Shown here: positions 28,164 through 36,638 of the stretch, one piece after another | Numbering within the stretch: position 1 is the first letter of the stretch | Layout: the number at the start of each line of letters is the position of its first letter | Source: Luteibacter yeojuensis | GTDB lineage: Bacteria > Pseudomonadota > Gammaproteobacteria > Xanthomonadales > Rhodanobacteraceae | DNA: 64,000 nucleotides | Assembly: GCF_011742875.1 (NCBI RefSeq) | Contig: NZ_JAAQTL010000001.1 | Span: forward strand, 1,984,001-2,048,000 | Direction of reading: 5' to 3' | Made by a program: the position numbers and the translations under genes | The notes under the pieces: model-generated | The model's input: only the letters and a program-made list of their open reading frames with translations | What the model was told of the DNA's origin: nothing | Databases searched by the model: none

Positions 28164-29472
28164 GACCTTCCATCGTGGCGCGCTTGCCCTGGCCTGCGTG
28201 GCCTTGCTTGGCGCATGCAGCGAGAAAACCTCGCAGGACGCCATCGAGCAGACCGGCGCCGATCCATCCCTGCCCAAGGCGAAGAACTTCCTGGTGCCGC
28301 CGATGCAGGTGCCCGAATACGCCGGCTGGAAACAGGGTGCGGCGCCTACCGTCGCGCCGGGGCTGAAGATCGAGAAGATCGCCAGCGATCTCAAGCATCC
28401 GCGCCAGTTGCTCACCCTGCCCAACGGCGACGTGCTGGTCGTCGAGGCCAACGGCCCCGGCGAGGAAGCGGTCACGACACCGAAGCAGTTGATCGCCGGA
28501 ATCGTGAAGAACCGTTCCGGCAAGGGCGCCAAGGGCGGCAACCAGATCACCCTGCTGCGCAAGACGGCTGCCACTGGCGAGTGGGAGAAGCACACCTATA
28601 TCCGGAACCTGCATTCGCCGTTCGGCGTGCAGCTCATCGGCAATACGCTGTACGTCGCCAATACCGGTGCGATCGTCACCTTCCCTTATACGGAAGGGGC
28701 GAACGAGATAACGACACCGGGCGTCGAGTTCACCGACCTGCCGTCGACGGTCAACCACCACTGGACGAAAGCCCTTCAGGCCAACGGCGACGGCACCAAG
28801 CTCTACGTGGGCGTGGGTTCGAACAGCAACATCACCGAGAACGGCATGGAGGTCGAGTACCGTCGCGCCGATGTGCTGGAAGTGGACGTCGCCACCCGCG
28901 GCAGCCGCATCTACGCCTCGGGCATCCGCAACCCCACCGGCCTGCAATGGGATTCGACCACGAACACGCTATGGGCCATCGCGAACGAGCGCGACGAGAT
29001 CGGGGCGAACCTCGTTCCCGATTACATGACGTCCGTGACCGAAGGTGCCTTCTACGGCTGGCCCTACAGTTATTACGGCCAGCATGTGGACAGCCGCGTG
29101 ATGCCGCAACGGCCCGACATGGTGAAGAAGGCGATCAAGCCCGATTACGCGCTGGGCTCGCACGTCGCGGCGCTCGGTTTCCTGCTCAGCCAGCGGAACG
29201 CCCTGCCGGCGAAGTACCAGAACGGCGCCTTCGTCAGTGAGCACGGCAGTTGGGACCGCTCGCCGCTCAGCGGCTATGCGGTGGTCTTCATACCGTTCCA
29301 GGGCGGTAAGCCGGCCGGCAAGCCCGAGACGCTGGTAAGCGGCTTCTATTCGAAGGACGAGAAGCAGTTGTACGGGGCGCCGGTGGGCGTCGTGTTCGAC
29401 AAGGACGGCGCGCTGCTCATCGCCGACGACGTGGGTAATGCGGTGTGGCGGGTGACATCCGCCACGCCGTGA
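28156..29472 (+). CDS. Lipoprotein of the sorbosone dehydrogenase (PQQ beta-propeller) family
   Basis: The product has 438 residues. The N-terminus has a lipobox LLGAC (Cys21), so it is a lipoprotein of the periplasm. The remainder is a six-bladed propeller like soluble glucose dehydrogenase/L-sorbosone dehydrogenase, with HPRQLLTLPNGDVLVVEANG, IRNPTGLQWD and EGAFYGWPYSYYG. Family members use PQQ to oxidise sugars or aldehydes in the periplasm and pass electrons to the respiratory chain. Coupling to the DUF2231 membrane protein by an eight-base overlap suggests they work together. The actual substrate is not established. Confidence 0.9.
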   Translation: MTKTFHRGALALACVALLGACSEKTSQDAIEQTGADPSLPKAKNFLVPPMQVPEYAGWKQGAAPTVAPGLKIEKIASDLKHPRQLLTLPNGDVLVVEANGPGEEAVTTPKQLIAGIVKNRSGKGAKGGNQITLLRKTAATGEWEKHTYIRNLHSPFGVQLIGNTLYVANTGAIVTFPYTEGANEITTPGVEFTDLPSTVNHHWTKALQANGDGTKLYVGVGSNSNITENGMEVEYRRADVLEVDVATRGSRIYASGIRNPTGLQWDSTTNTLWAIANERDEIGANLVPDYMTSVTEGAFYGWPYSYYGQHVDSRVMPQRPDMVKKAIKPDYALGSHVAALGFLLSQRNALPAKYQNGAFVSEHGSWDRSPLSGYAVVFIPFQGGKPAGKPETLVSGFYSKDEKQLYGAPVGVVFDKDGALLIADDVGNAVWRVTSATP

Positions 29473-29484
29473 CGCAGAGCAGGA

Positions 29485-30291
29485 TCACACGTAGTGCATC
29501 CTGCGTGTCATGCCGCCGTCCATGGTGATGTTCTCGCCGGTGATGAAACCGGCCTGCGAGGACAGCAGGAAGACCGCCAGCGCACCGATATCGGGCGGCA
29601 GGCCCACGCGCCCCACCGGATGCTGCGCGTGGTCCGCCGCCGAGAGCTTCGGCTTGCGCCGCGCCGACGGCTTTCTCCACTCGTCCACGACAATCCAACC
29701 CGGATTGATGGCATTCACCCGCACCGGACCGGCGCTGATCGCGAGCGCATGGGTGAAGGCCACGATGCCGCCCTTGCTCGCCGCATAGGCCTCGGTATCC
29801 GGTTCGGACTGGTGCGCACGGGACGACGAGATGTTGACGATGGCGCCGTTGCTTTCGCGCAGGGCCGGCAGCGCATGCTTGCAGCAGAGGAAGGTGCCAC
29901 CGAGGTTGGTATCGATGCGCCGCTTCCATTCGCTCCATTCGAGCCGTTCCAGCGGGCCGTTTTCCGGTCCGGCGATGCCGGCGTTGTTCACCAGCCCGTC
30001 GATGCGTCCGTACCGGCGCAGGGCGGTTCCGACGAAGCGCTTCACGCTCGCCTCCTTCGCCACGTCCAATACGAGGAACGCGGCGCGGTCGCCCACCTTC
30101 CATTCGTCCAGGCAGGCCTTGCCCGCCTCGGCGTCCAGGTCGCCGATCAGGACGTTGCCGCCCGCTTCGAGCACGGCCTGGGCGATGCCCTTGCCGATGC
30201 CCTGCGCGCCGCCCGTGACGAGGACGACCTTGCCCGGCCATTCGGTCGCGGCAGGCATGGGAATTGGCGAAGCGTGCTTCGGAGCGGCCAT
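29485..30291 (-). CDS. SDR-family oxidoreductase
   Basis: The ATG at 30291 follows GAAGGAACGACACC, giving 268 residues. Classical SDR motifs are intact: TGGAQGIGKGIA for the nucleotide, NNAG, the catalytic Ser in NISSSRAH, YAASK, and the substrate-side NPGWI. The first-strand partner residue is Asp (IGDLDAEAG), which favours NAD(H) over NADP(H). The substrate cannot be told. It converges with the sorbosone dehydrogenase gene, with only 12 bases between the stops. Confidence 0.92.
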   Translation of the reverse strand: MAAPKHASPIPMPAATEWPGKVVLVTGGAQGIGKGIAQAVLEAGGNVLIGDLDAEAGKACLDEWKVGDRAAFLVLDVAKEASVKRFVGTALRRYGRIDGLVNNAGIAGPENGPLERLEWSEWKRRIDTNLGGTFLCCKHALPALRESNGAIVNISSSRAHQSEPDTEAYAASKGGIVAFTHALAISAGPVRVNAINPGWIVVDEWRKPSARRKPKLSAADHAQHPVGRVGLPPDIGALAVFLLSSQAGFITGENITMDGGMTRRMHYV

Positions 30292-30346
30292 GGTGTCGTT
30301 CCTTCGGGGCATCGTGGATCGTCCGCGCGGCGCCGTGGAGGAAACG

Positions 30347-31906
30347 TCACGCGTGGCGGTAATAATCTACCTCGCGGTACCTTCGCGCATACAGGCCGAA
30401 GGCCAGCGCGGCCACGGCGGCGAACGCCGCGAAGAAGAACATCTGGAAGGCCGTGGCGCCCACGCCCGTCCCGGCGATGCCCGCGAGCACCGACTCGTTG
30501 CGGACGCCCGCGTTGGCCAGGAGGACCCACAGGTTGCCCACCGTCACGCTGAGCGTCCAGAAGCTCATCAGCGTGCCCTTCATCGAGGGCGGCGCCTGGC
30601 TGTAGGCAAACTCCAGCCCTGTGGCGGACACCAGCACCTCGCCCATCGTCAGGAACGCATAGGGCAGCAGTTGCCAGGCGATGGAGACGGCGTCGCCGCC
30701 GTCGATGGCAAGCTGGATCAGGCCCACGATCACCCACGCGACCGCGGAGAAGACGATGCCGGCGGTCATCCGGCGCAAGGCCGTCGGCTCGATGCCCAAG
30801 CCCCGCAGCAGGGGGAACAGGACGAGGTTGTTGAAGGGGATCAGCAGCAGCACCAGCGCCGGATTCACCGCCTGCATCTGCGCGGGATGCAACCAGTCGG
30901 GCATGCTCATCGCCTGGGCCTGCAATACCCAGGTCGAAGCCTTCTGGTCGAACAGCGACCAGAACGGCGTGACCAGCGCAAAGACCAGCAGCACGCGCAA
31001 CACGACGGCGACGGCGTCCACCGCCTCGTCGGGGTGCCTTCCGCGCGCGCGCTCCAGCTGCATGCGCGTGCCGATGCCCACGCCGCCAAGCACCAGGACG
31101 AAGGCAAGGCACAGCGCGGCGACAATGCCTAGCGCCGGCACGAGGGCGAGCGAGGCGATGGCGGCGACGAAGGCCGCGACGGTCACGACGAGGCCGGGCC
31201 TTCCCTGCCCCGGTGCGTGCGCCAGCAGCGCGGTACGCGCGACCTTGGTGAAGCCGTCCGGGTTGCTCCCCGAAGGAGGAAGCATCACGTAGTGCTTGCG
31301 CCCGCTCCAGAACACCACGGTCGCCACGAACATCAACGCGCCCGGCACGCCGAACGCGACCGCCGCACCGTAATGGCGCAGGAAATACGGCATCGTCAGC
31401 GAGGCCAGGAACGAACCGACGTTGATCATCCAGTAGAAGGCGTCGAATACCACCTTCGCCAGGTGCCGGTTGCTTTCGTCGAACTGGTCGCCAACGAAGG
31501 CGGATACGCAGGGCTTGATGCCCCCCGCGCCGAGCGCGATCAATGCCAGCCCCGCATAGAATCCCGCGACGCTATGCTCGAACACCGCAAGGCAAAGGTG
31601 CCCGAGGCAGTACAGCAGGCTCAGCCAGAGCACGGTCCGGTACTTGCCGAACCAGCGATCGGCGAGCCATCCGCCGAGCAGCGGGAAGAAGTACACGCCG
31701 ATGACGAAGGTGTGGAAGACGTCCTTCGCCGCCCCGGGCCGCTCCGCCTCCGGCAGGTACATCAGGAGGGAGCTGACCAGGAATGGCGTCAGGATGTTGC
31801 GCATCCCGTAAAAGCTGAAGCGTTCGCATCCCTCGTTACCCACGATGTAGGGGATCTGCCGCGGCAGTCCTGCGCGCGGCGCGGTGTCGGTGTCGGGTGG
31901 GCTCAT
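30347..31906 (-). CDS. POT/PTR-family proton-dependent oligopeptide transporter
   Basis: Starting at 31906 the product has 519 residues with 12-14 helices. The family signatures are visible: NEGCERFSFYGMR in helix 1 (the ExxERFxYY proton-site motif) and GAGGIKPCVSAFVGDQF. POT transporters import di- and tripeptides, driven by protons, across the inner membrane. The start codon is supported by the helix-1 context but has only a weak ribosome binding site. It is divergent from the Gfo/Idh/MocA gene with 97 bases between starts. Confidence 0.92.
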   Translation of the reverse strand: MSPPDTDTAPRAGLPRQIPYIVGNEGCERFSFYGMRNILTPFLVSSLLMYLPEAERPGAAKDVFHTFVIGVYFFPLLGGWLADRWFGKYRTVLWLSLLYCLGHLCLAVFEHSVAGFYAGLALIALGAGGIKPCVSAFVGDQFDESNRHLAKVVFDAFYWMINVGSFLASLTMPYFLRHYGAAVAFGVPGALMFVATVVFWSGRKHYVMLPPSGSNPDGFTKVARTALLAHAPGQGRPGLVVTVAAFVAAIASLALVPALGIVAALCLAFVLVLGGVGIGTRMQLERARGRHPDEAVDAVAVVLRVLLVFALVTPFWSLFDQKASTWVLQAQAMSMPDWLHPAQMQAVNPALVLLLIPFNNLVLFPLLRGLGIEPTALRRMTAGIVFSAVAWVIVGLIQLAIDGGDAVSIAWQLLPYAFLTMGEVLVSATGLEFAYSQAPPSMKGTLMSFWTLSVTVGNLWVLLANAGVRNESVLAGIAGTGVGATAFQMFFFAAFAAVAALAFGLYARRYREVDYYRHA

Positions 31907-32003
31907 GGGTTTCCGGCTATCGGGACGCAACCGCAGGATCCTAAACGAAACGCTCAGGAGGTCCGCGCTACGCTTTCCCATCATGCCCATCCTCGGAGCG
32001 ACC

Positions 32004-33035
32004 ATGCAGCCCATCCCCACCGGCCTCGTCGGCTACGGCACGGCAGGCGCCGTCTTCCACGCACCGCTCATCGCCGCGGCCAAAGGGCTGCGCCTGGCCG
32101 CCATCGGCAGCCGCCGCGCCGACGACATCCTGCGCGACTTCCCCGAGGCAAGGGCTTACGAAAATCCTCAAACCCTCATCGCCGATCCCACCATCGAGCT
32201 GGTGGTGATCGCCACGCCCAACGAAACCCATGCGGCCCTGGCACGCGCGGCGCTCCAAGCGGGGAAGCATGTGGTGGTCGACAAGCCGTTCACCCTCGAG
32301 GCCGCCGAGGCGGAGGCGTTGATCGCCCTTGCCGACGCGGCGGGCCGCCGGCTCTCGGTATTCCAGAACCGGCGCTGGGACAACGATTTCCTGACCGTCC
32401 GCCGGCTCGTCGAGGACGGCCGGCTCGGCGAAGTCGCCTATTACGAGGCGCACTTCGATCGCTTCCGTCCGGAGATCAAGCAAGGCTGGCGCGAAACCGA
32501 CGTCCCGGGTGCCGGGCTGCTCTACGATCTCGGCGCACACCTCGTCGACCAGGCCCTGGTGCTGTTCGGCATGCCGCGCGCCGTCACCGCCGACGTGATG
32601 CGGCAGCGCGCCGCCGCGAAGGCCGACGACTATTTCCATCTCGTGCTCGACTACGGGCGGCGCCGCGCGGTGTTGCATGCATCGGTGCTCGTGCGCGATC
32701 CGGGCCCGCGCTACCTCGTGCATGGCGACGGCGGCAGTTTCGTGAAGTATGGCATCGACGCGCAGGAAGCCGCGCTGCGCGAGGGACGGCGCCCAGGCGG
32801 CGAGGGATGGGGCGAAGACGATCCCGCGCTGTTCGGCCGGTTCACCGATGCCGACGGCACGGTAGCGACCATCGACACGCTGCCCGGCCGCTATACGGCG
32901 TTCTATGAAGGCATCGCGGCGGCGATTCGCGAAGGTGCGCCGCTGCCCGTCGAGGCGCGCGAGGCACGCGATGTGATCCGTGTGATCGAGGCCGCCCAAT
33001 TAAGCGCCCGCGAGCATCGCACCGTATTTCTGTAG
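32004..33035 (+). CDS. Gfo/Idh/MocA-family oxidoreductase
   Basis: Starting at 32004 after GGAG, the product is 343 residues. It begins with the Rossmann motif GLVGYGTAGAVFHAPLI and continues with VVIATPNETHA and the EKP-like VVDKPFT, which carries the catalytic lysine. Such enzymes oxidise or reduce sugars, inositols or related polyols with NAD(P). E. coli YdgJ has the same layout. The last codon is followed by TAG that is part of an adjoining REP palindrome. Confidence 0.92.
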   Translation: MQPIPTGLVGYGTAGAVFHAPLIAAAKGLRLAAIGSRRADDILRDFPEARAYENPQTLIADPTIELVVIATPNETHAALARAALQAGKHVVVDKPFTLEAAEAEALIALADAAGRRLSVFQNRRWDNDFLTVRRLVEDGRLGEVAYYEAHFDRFRPEIKQGWRETDVPGAGLLYDLGAHLVDQALVLFGMPRAVTADVMRQRAAAKADDYFHLVLDYGRRRAVLHASVLVRDPGPRYLVHGDGGSFVKYGIDAQEAALREGRRPGGEGWGEDDPALFGRFTDADGTVATIDTLPGRYTAFYEGIAAAIREGAPLPVEAREARDVIRVIEAAQLSAREHRTVFL

Positions 33036-33108
33036 GAGCCGCTACAGCGGCGAGAGCAATCCTGCGAAGCTTTCGCGAGGTTTCCTCGCCGCTATAGCGG
33101 CTCCTACA
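33031..33108. repeat. Paired inverted REP element that supplies a stop codon
   Basis: The left arm TGTAGGAGCCGCTACAGCGG begins inside the Gfo/Idh/MocA gene; its TAG at 33033-33035 is the stop codon of that gene. The right arm GCCGCTATAGCGGCTCCTAC ends three bases before the sseA stop. Confidence 0.88.
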
Positions 33109-33110
33109 AC

Positions 33111-33977
33111 TCAGTCGCCCGTGGCGACGGGGCGCGAGGGATCGCTCACCCAGCCGCTCCACGATGGCGCGAACAGGCGCGACCCGCACAGCCCCGCGTA
33201 ATCCATCGCGAGCAGGTTATGGCAGGCGGTCACGCCGGAGCCGCACATGTGCACGACGTCCTCCGGCGGATGCGGGCCGATGAGCGCGGCAAAGGCACGG
33301 CGCAGTTCATCCGGCGAGCGGAAGCAGCCCTCCGCATCGAGATTCTCGGAGAACGGACGGTTCCGCGCGCCCGGCACATGCCCTGCCACGGGATCCAACG
33401 GTTCGACCTCGCCGCGGAACCTCGGTGCGGCACGCGCATCCAGGAGCAGCAGGCGGCCACTGGCAAGGCCTTCCGCCAGTTCATCCACCGTGATCGCCGG
33501 GTGGAAGTTCGCATGCACGGCGGTCGGCTCGCGCAGGGGCAGCAGGTTGTCGGTCGGAAGGCCCGCCTTCATCCACGCCGGCCATCCCCCGTCGAGCACC
33601 GCGACGTTATCGATGCCGGCCAGCCGCGCCAGCCACCAGAAGCGCGCGGCGGCGAGCGCGCCGCCCGCGGCGTCGTACACGACCACCTGGAGGTCCGGAC
33701 GCCATCCGGCGCGCGAGAGCCATGCGGAAAACACGTCGGCCGACGGCAGCGGATGGCGGCCGCGCCCATTCGACGGCGTGACCATGTCGGCCAGGTCGCG
33801 GTCGAGATCGGCGCGCACGGCGCCGGGTATATGCGAGAGCGCGTAATCCTGGTCGCCCTTCCCCGGGTCGCGGCCACCGGGCTGGTTGAGGTCGAACTGC
33901 GCATCGACGAACAGCACGTCGTGCCCCGGCAATCGCGCGGCCGTGGCGGCGTCGATGAGCGTGCGAGAAATCAGCAT
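33111..33977 (-). CDS. sseA: 3-mercaptopyruvate sulfurtransferase (tandem rhodanese)
   Basis: The product has 288 residues in two rhodanese domains, the N-terminal one inactive and the C-terminal one with the catalytic Cys245 in the loop CGSGVTA, the MST-type loop. Conserved pieces include SHIPGAVRADLD and PLDPVAGHVPGARNRPF. It transfers sulfur from mercaptopyruvate to thiophilic acceptors. Its start overlaps the end of nudL by seven bases, forming a DUF1289-nudL-sseA operon. Confidence 0.93.
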   Translation of the reverse strand: MLISRTLIDAATAARLPGHDVLFVDAQFDLNQPGGRDPGKGDQDYALSHIPGAVRADLDRDLADMVTPSNGRGRHPLPSADVFSAWLSRAGWRPDLQVVVYDAAGGALAAARFWWLARLAGIDNVAVLDGGWPAWMKAGLPTDNLLPLREPTAVHANFHPAITVDELAEGLASGRLLLLDARAAPRFRGEVEPLDPVAGHVPGARNRPFSENLDAEGCFRSPDELRRAFAALIGPHPPEDVVHMCGSGVTACHNLLAMDYAGLCGSRLFAPSWSGWVSDPSRPVATGD

Positions 33978-34576
33978 GGGTGTCCCATCCGCTTGAGCAG
34001 GTTCAACAGGATGGCCGCCGTCACGCCCCAGATGCGGTAGCCCGCGTGGAGGAACTCGACCATGTCGCGGCGGTGGCCGCGGAAATCCATCGTGTACCGG
34101 CGCAGGTTCGCCGGGTCCATGAAGAACGCGAAAGGCACCTCGAACACCTCCGCCACCTCGCCCGGGTCGGGCCTGAGCATCGCGTCCGCCGAAACGCGGG
34201 CCACCACCGGCGTCACCGAGTAGCCACTGATCGTCTCGAAGCTTTCGAGGAACCCCAAGGGGGTGACCATGCCGGCTTCCAGGCCGATCTCCTCGTGGCT
34301 CTCGCGCAGGGCCGCGGCCACGACATCGACATCCGTCGGCTCGACACGCCCGCCGGGAAAGGCCACCTGCCCCGCGTGTTGCTGCAGGGTATCGGTACGC
34401 AGGGTGAGCACGAGGCTCTGCTCGCGGTCGTCGCGAATGCCGATCAGTACCGCCGCCGGGCGCCGCGGGGCATGGCCGATCAGCTCCGCCATGTCCTCGT
34501 GGTTCCAGCCGCGCGGACCCGGCGGCGCTTCCAGCGGAAGCAGCGCGCCATGGAGCCTGGCCAGCATATCGTCCAT
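33971..34576 (-). CDS. nudL: Nudix CoA pyrophosphatase-like hydrolase
   Basis: The product has 201 residues from the ATG at 34576, which shares one base with the DUF1289 stop. A complete Nudix box is visible (GGRVEPTDVDVVAAALRESHEEIGL, abbreviated here as GX5EX7REXXEEXGL), preceded by the NudL-type VLTLRTDTLQQHAGQVAFPGG split in sequence around it. Family members cleave CoA and its derivatives into 4'-phosphopantetheine and 3',5'-ADP. It is the middle gene of a three-gene operon. Confidence 0.9.
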   Translation of the reverse strand: MDDMLARLHGALLPLEAPPGPRGWNHEDMAELIGHAPRRPAAVLIGIRDDREQSLVLTLRTDTLQQHAGQVAFPGGRVEPTDVDVVAAALRESHEEIGLEAGMVTPLGFLESFETISGYSVTPVVARVSADAMLRPDPGEVAEVFEVPFAFFMDPANLRRYTMDFRGHRRDMVEFLHAGYRIWGVTAAILLNLLKRMGHPC

Positions 34577-34761
34577 CAGCCCGTCTGCCGGTGCGGGAGC
34601 ACGTCGTCCATGAGCCGGATCTTTTCCGCGTCGCTCATCCTCGTCCAGCGCGCGATCTCGTCGCCCGTGCGCAGGCAGCCCATGCAGAGGCCGCGCGCAT
34701 CGAGGCGGCAGACGCCGGTGCAGGGGCTCAGGGGAAGCGTGGTGGAAAATGCGGGAACCAT
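34576..34761 (-). CDS. DUF1289-family small cysteine protein
   Basis: From the ATG at 34761 the protein is 61 residues; the longer frame to 34872 runs through a REP element and is not credible. The family pattern is clear: LSPCTGVCRLDARGLCMGCL then DEIARWTRMSDAEK. Four cysteines in CX3CX7CX2C spacing suggest a metal or redox site. Function is unknown. The stop and the nudL start share one base (TGATG), implying coupled translation. Confidence 0.85.
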   Translation of the reverse strand: MVPAFSTTLPLSPCTGVCRLDARGLCMGCLRTGDEIARWTRMSDAEKIRLMDDVLPHRQTG

Positions 34762-34787
34762 ATCGCGGCATTGTAGCCCGACTCCCT

Positions 34788-34872
34788 TGTAGGAGCCGCT
34801 ATGGCGGCGAGGGGAGCCCGCCCTACCGCTCATCGCTTCGTTGGCTTCTCGCCGCCATAGCGGCTCCCACAA
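34788..34872. repeat. Paired inverted REP element
   Basis: TGTAGGAGCCGCTATGGCGG and GCCGCCATAGCGGCTCCCAC form outward arms with a 45-base centre. The centre GCTCATCGCTTCGTTGGCTT resembles that of the 37492-37576 element, so these two may be a subtype. Confidence 0.86.
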
Positions 34873-34881
34873 GGTGGAGTC

Positions 34882-35598
34882 CTACCGGATATCCATCAGT
34901 TCGATTTCGAAGACCAGCGCCTCGTTCGGGCCGATGCGGGGCAGCTCCCCGCGCTCGCCATAGGCCAGCGACGGCGGGATCACCACCTTCCAGCGGTCGC
35001 CGACATGCATCCGCGGGATCACGTCCTGCCAGCCCGGAATGACCCGGTTCACGGTGAACGTGACCGGCTTGCCATGCGCGTACGAGCTGTCGAATTCCGT
35101 GCCGTCGATGAGCGCGCCGCGATAATTCACCACGACGGTGCTCGTGACCTTCGCCTGCGGGCCGTCGCCCTTGGCCAGCACGGCGTACTGGATGCCGGAC
35201 GGCAACGTGACGACACCCGGCCGCTTGCGGTTGCTGGCGAGGAAATCCGCGCTGCGCTTCGCGTTGGCGGCCGCCACGCGGCGGAATTCAACGACGGAAT
35301 CGCGCTGCACCTTGGCGTCGAAGTTCACCAGCTGCTGCTGCATCACATCGATCGGCACGCCGGGCGCACGCTTCGCGTAACCGTCCTGCAGGGCCTTGAC
35401 GAGCACGGCGATGTCGACGTCGGGCTGCGCGCTGTTCGCGAACTGCGTGCCGATCTGGTAGCCGATCGCATACGACAGCTTGGTCTTGTCGATCGCCGGC
35501 GCGCCCGAGACGGGAACCGCGGGCGCCGACTGCGCGCACGCGGCACCGCCTGCCAGCGACAGTGCGACGAACGCGACCAGGAAACGCAAGGGTGACAT
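34882..35598 (-). CDS. FKBP-type peptidyl-prolyl cis-trans isomerase (Mip/FklB-like)
   Basis: The start at 35598 follows ACGGAGAACGGG, and the 238-residue product has a signal peptide ending near ACAQ. An N-terminal helical dimerisation segment (about residues 35-125, with LSYAIGYQIGTQF) precedes the FKBP domain with VVNYRGALIDGTEFDSSY, VIPGWQDVIPRMHVGDRW and the terminal VFEIELMDI. It should act as a periplasmic or outer-membrane-associated proline isomerase. A longer upstream frame is rejected. It is monocistronic, divergent from an enoyl-CoA hydratase gene. Confidence 0.94.
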   Translation of the reverse strand: MSPLRFLVAFVALSLAGGAACAQSAPAVPVSGAPAIDKTKLSYAIGYQIGTQFANSAQPDVDIAVLVKALQDGYAKRAPGVPIDVMQQQLVNFDAKVQRDSVVEFRRVAAANAKRSADFLASNRKRPGVVTLPSGIQYAVLAKGDGPQAKVTSTVVVNYRGALIDGTEFDSSYAHGKPVTFTVNRVIPGWQDVIPRMHVGDRWKVVIPPSLAYGERGELPRIGPNEALVFEIELMDIR

Positions 35599-35749
35599 CC
35601 CGTTCTCCGTGAAGCCGGAACCTTTGGCGTGCGTGGAGGATAGTCCATCGGCGCAAGGCTCGCCCATTGGCCTTGAGACGCCGCGCAGGGGGTAAAGGTT
35701 CCCCTCCCTTGCTACCATCCGCCTCTTAGCCACCTGCCGGAGCCCGTCC

Positions 35750-36532
35750 ATGGCCTTTCGCACCCTCGCCACCGCCGATCGCGGCGCCGTCCGCACGATC
35801 GCCGTCAATCGTCCCGACAAGCTCAACGCGCTGAACCGCGAGACCATCGGCGAACTCACCCTGGCCTTCCGTCAGGCGGCGCAGGACGATGGCGTGCGCG
35901 TGGTGGTGCTGGCCGGTGCGGGCGAAAAGGCCTTCGTGGCCGGCGCGGATATTTCGGAAATGACCGCATGGTCGCCGGTGCAGGCCCAGGCCGCGTCGCG
36001 TGCCGGGCAGGACCTGATGCTCACCATCGAGCGCCTCGGCAAGCCGGTGATCGCGAAGATCCAGGGCTACGCACTGGGCGGCGGCATGGAACTGGCGATG
36101 GCCTGCCACCTGCGCGTCGCGAGCGAGAAGGCCCGTTTCGGTCAGCCGGAGATCGGCCTCGGTCTCATTCCCGGCTTCGGCGGCACGCAGCGGCTCACCC
36201 GCCTCACCGGCCGCGGTGCCGCGCTGGAATTGTGCCTGCTCGGCCAGCAGGTGGACGCGGCCCGCGCCGAACGGCTGGGCCTCGTGACGCGCGTGGTCGC
36301 CGCGGACGAACTCGACGCGACGGTGGACGCGATGGCCGACCAGCTGGCCGCGGCGGCACCGCTGGCGCTGAAGGGTATCCTCGACACGGTGATCGAAGGC
36401 GGCGAATGCGCCATCGACCAGGGCCTGGCCTTCGAGACGCAAGGCTTCGCCATCGCGTTCTCCACCGAAGACATGCGCGAGGGCACCACGGCGTTCATGG
36501 AACGCCGCAAGCCGAGTTTCAAAGGCGCCTGA
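35750..36532 (+). CDS. Enoyl-CoA hydratase/isomerase family protein
   Basis: The product has 260 residues, the normal crotonase length. The two catalytic glutamates are in place, E114 (GGGMELAMAC) and E134 (FGQPEIGLGLIPG), and the oxyanion-hole segment FVAGADISEM is intact. It hydrates enoyl-CoA thioesters in fatty-acid or short-chain acid oxidation. It is close to crotonases of butyrate-type pathways by sequence pattern. It is divergent from the FKBP gene and monocistronic. Confidence 0.94.
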   Translation: MAFRTLATADRGAVRTIAVNRPDKLNALNRETIGELTLAFRQAAQDDGVRVVVLAGAGEKAFVAGADISEMTAWSPVQAQAASRAGQDLMLTIERLGKPVIAKIQGYALGGGMELAMACHLRVASEKARFGQPEIGLGLIPGFGGTQRLTRLTGRGAALELCLLGQQVDAARAERLGLVTRVVAADELDATVDAMADQLAAAAPLALKGILDTVIEGGECAIDQGLAFETQGFAIAFSTEDMREGTTAFMERRKPSFKGA

Positions 36533-36543
36533 AAGCACCGAAC

Positions 36544-36628
36544 TGTGGGAGCCGCTATAGCGGCGAGAAGCCAACAGGGCGGCGAAGCGGCGAGGTACGC
36601 TCCCTCGCCGCCATGGCGGCTCGTACGA
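36544..36628. repeat. Paired inverted REP element
   Basis: Left arm TGTGGGAGCCGCTATAGCGG; right arm GCCGCCATGGCGGCTCGTAC, the most degenerate right arm of the set. It lies between the converging enoyl-CoA hydratase and DUF1684 genes. Confidence 0.85.
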
Positions 36629-36638
36629 CAAGCAGCAC

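Noticed and set aside
34576..34872. 97-residue version of the DUF1289 protein
   Set aside because: Its first 37 codons lie in the REP element and spacer; the family begins near the ATG at 34761.
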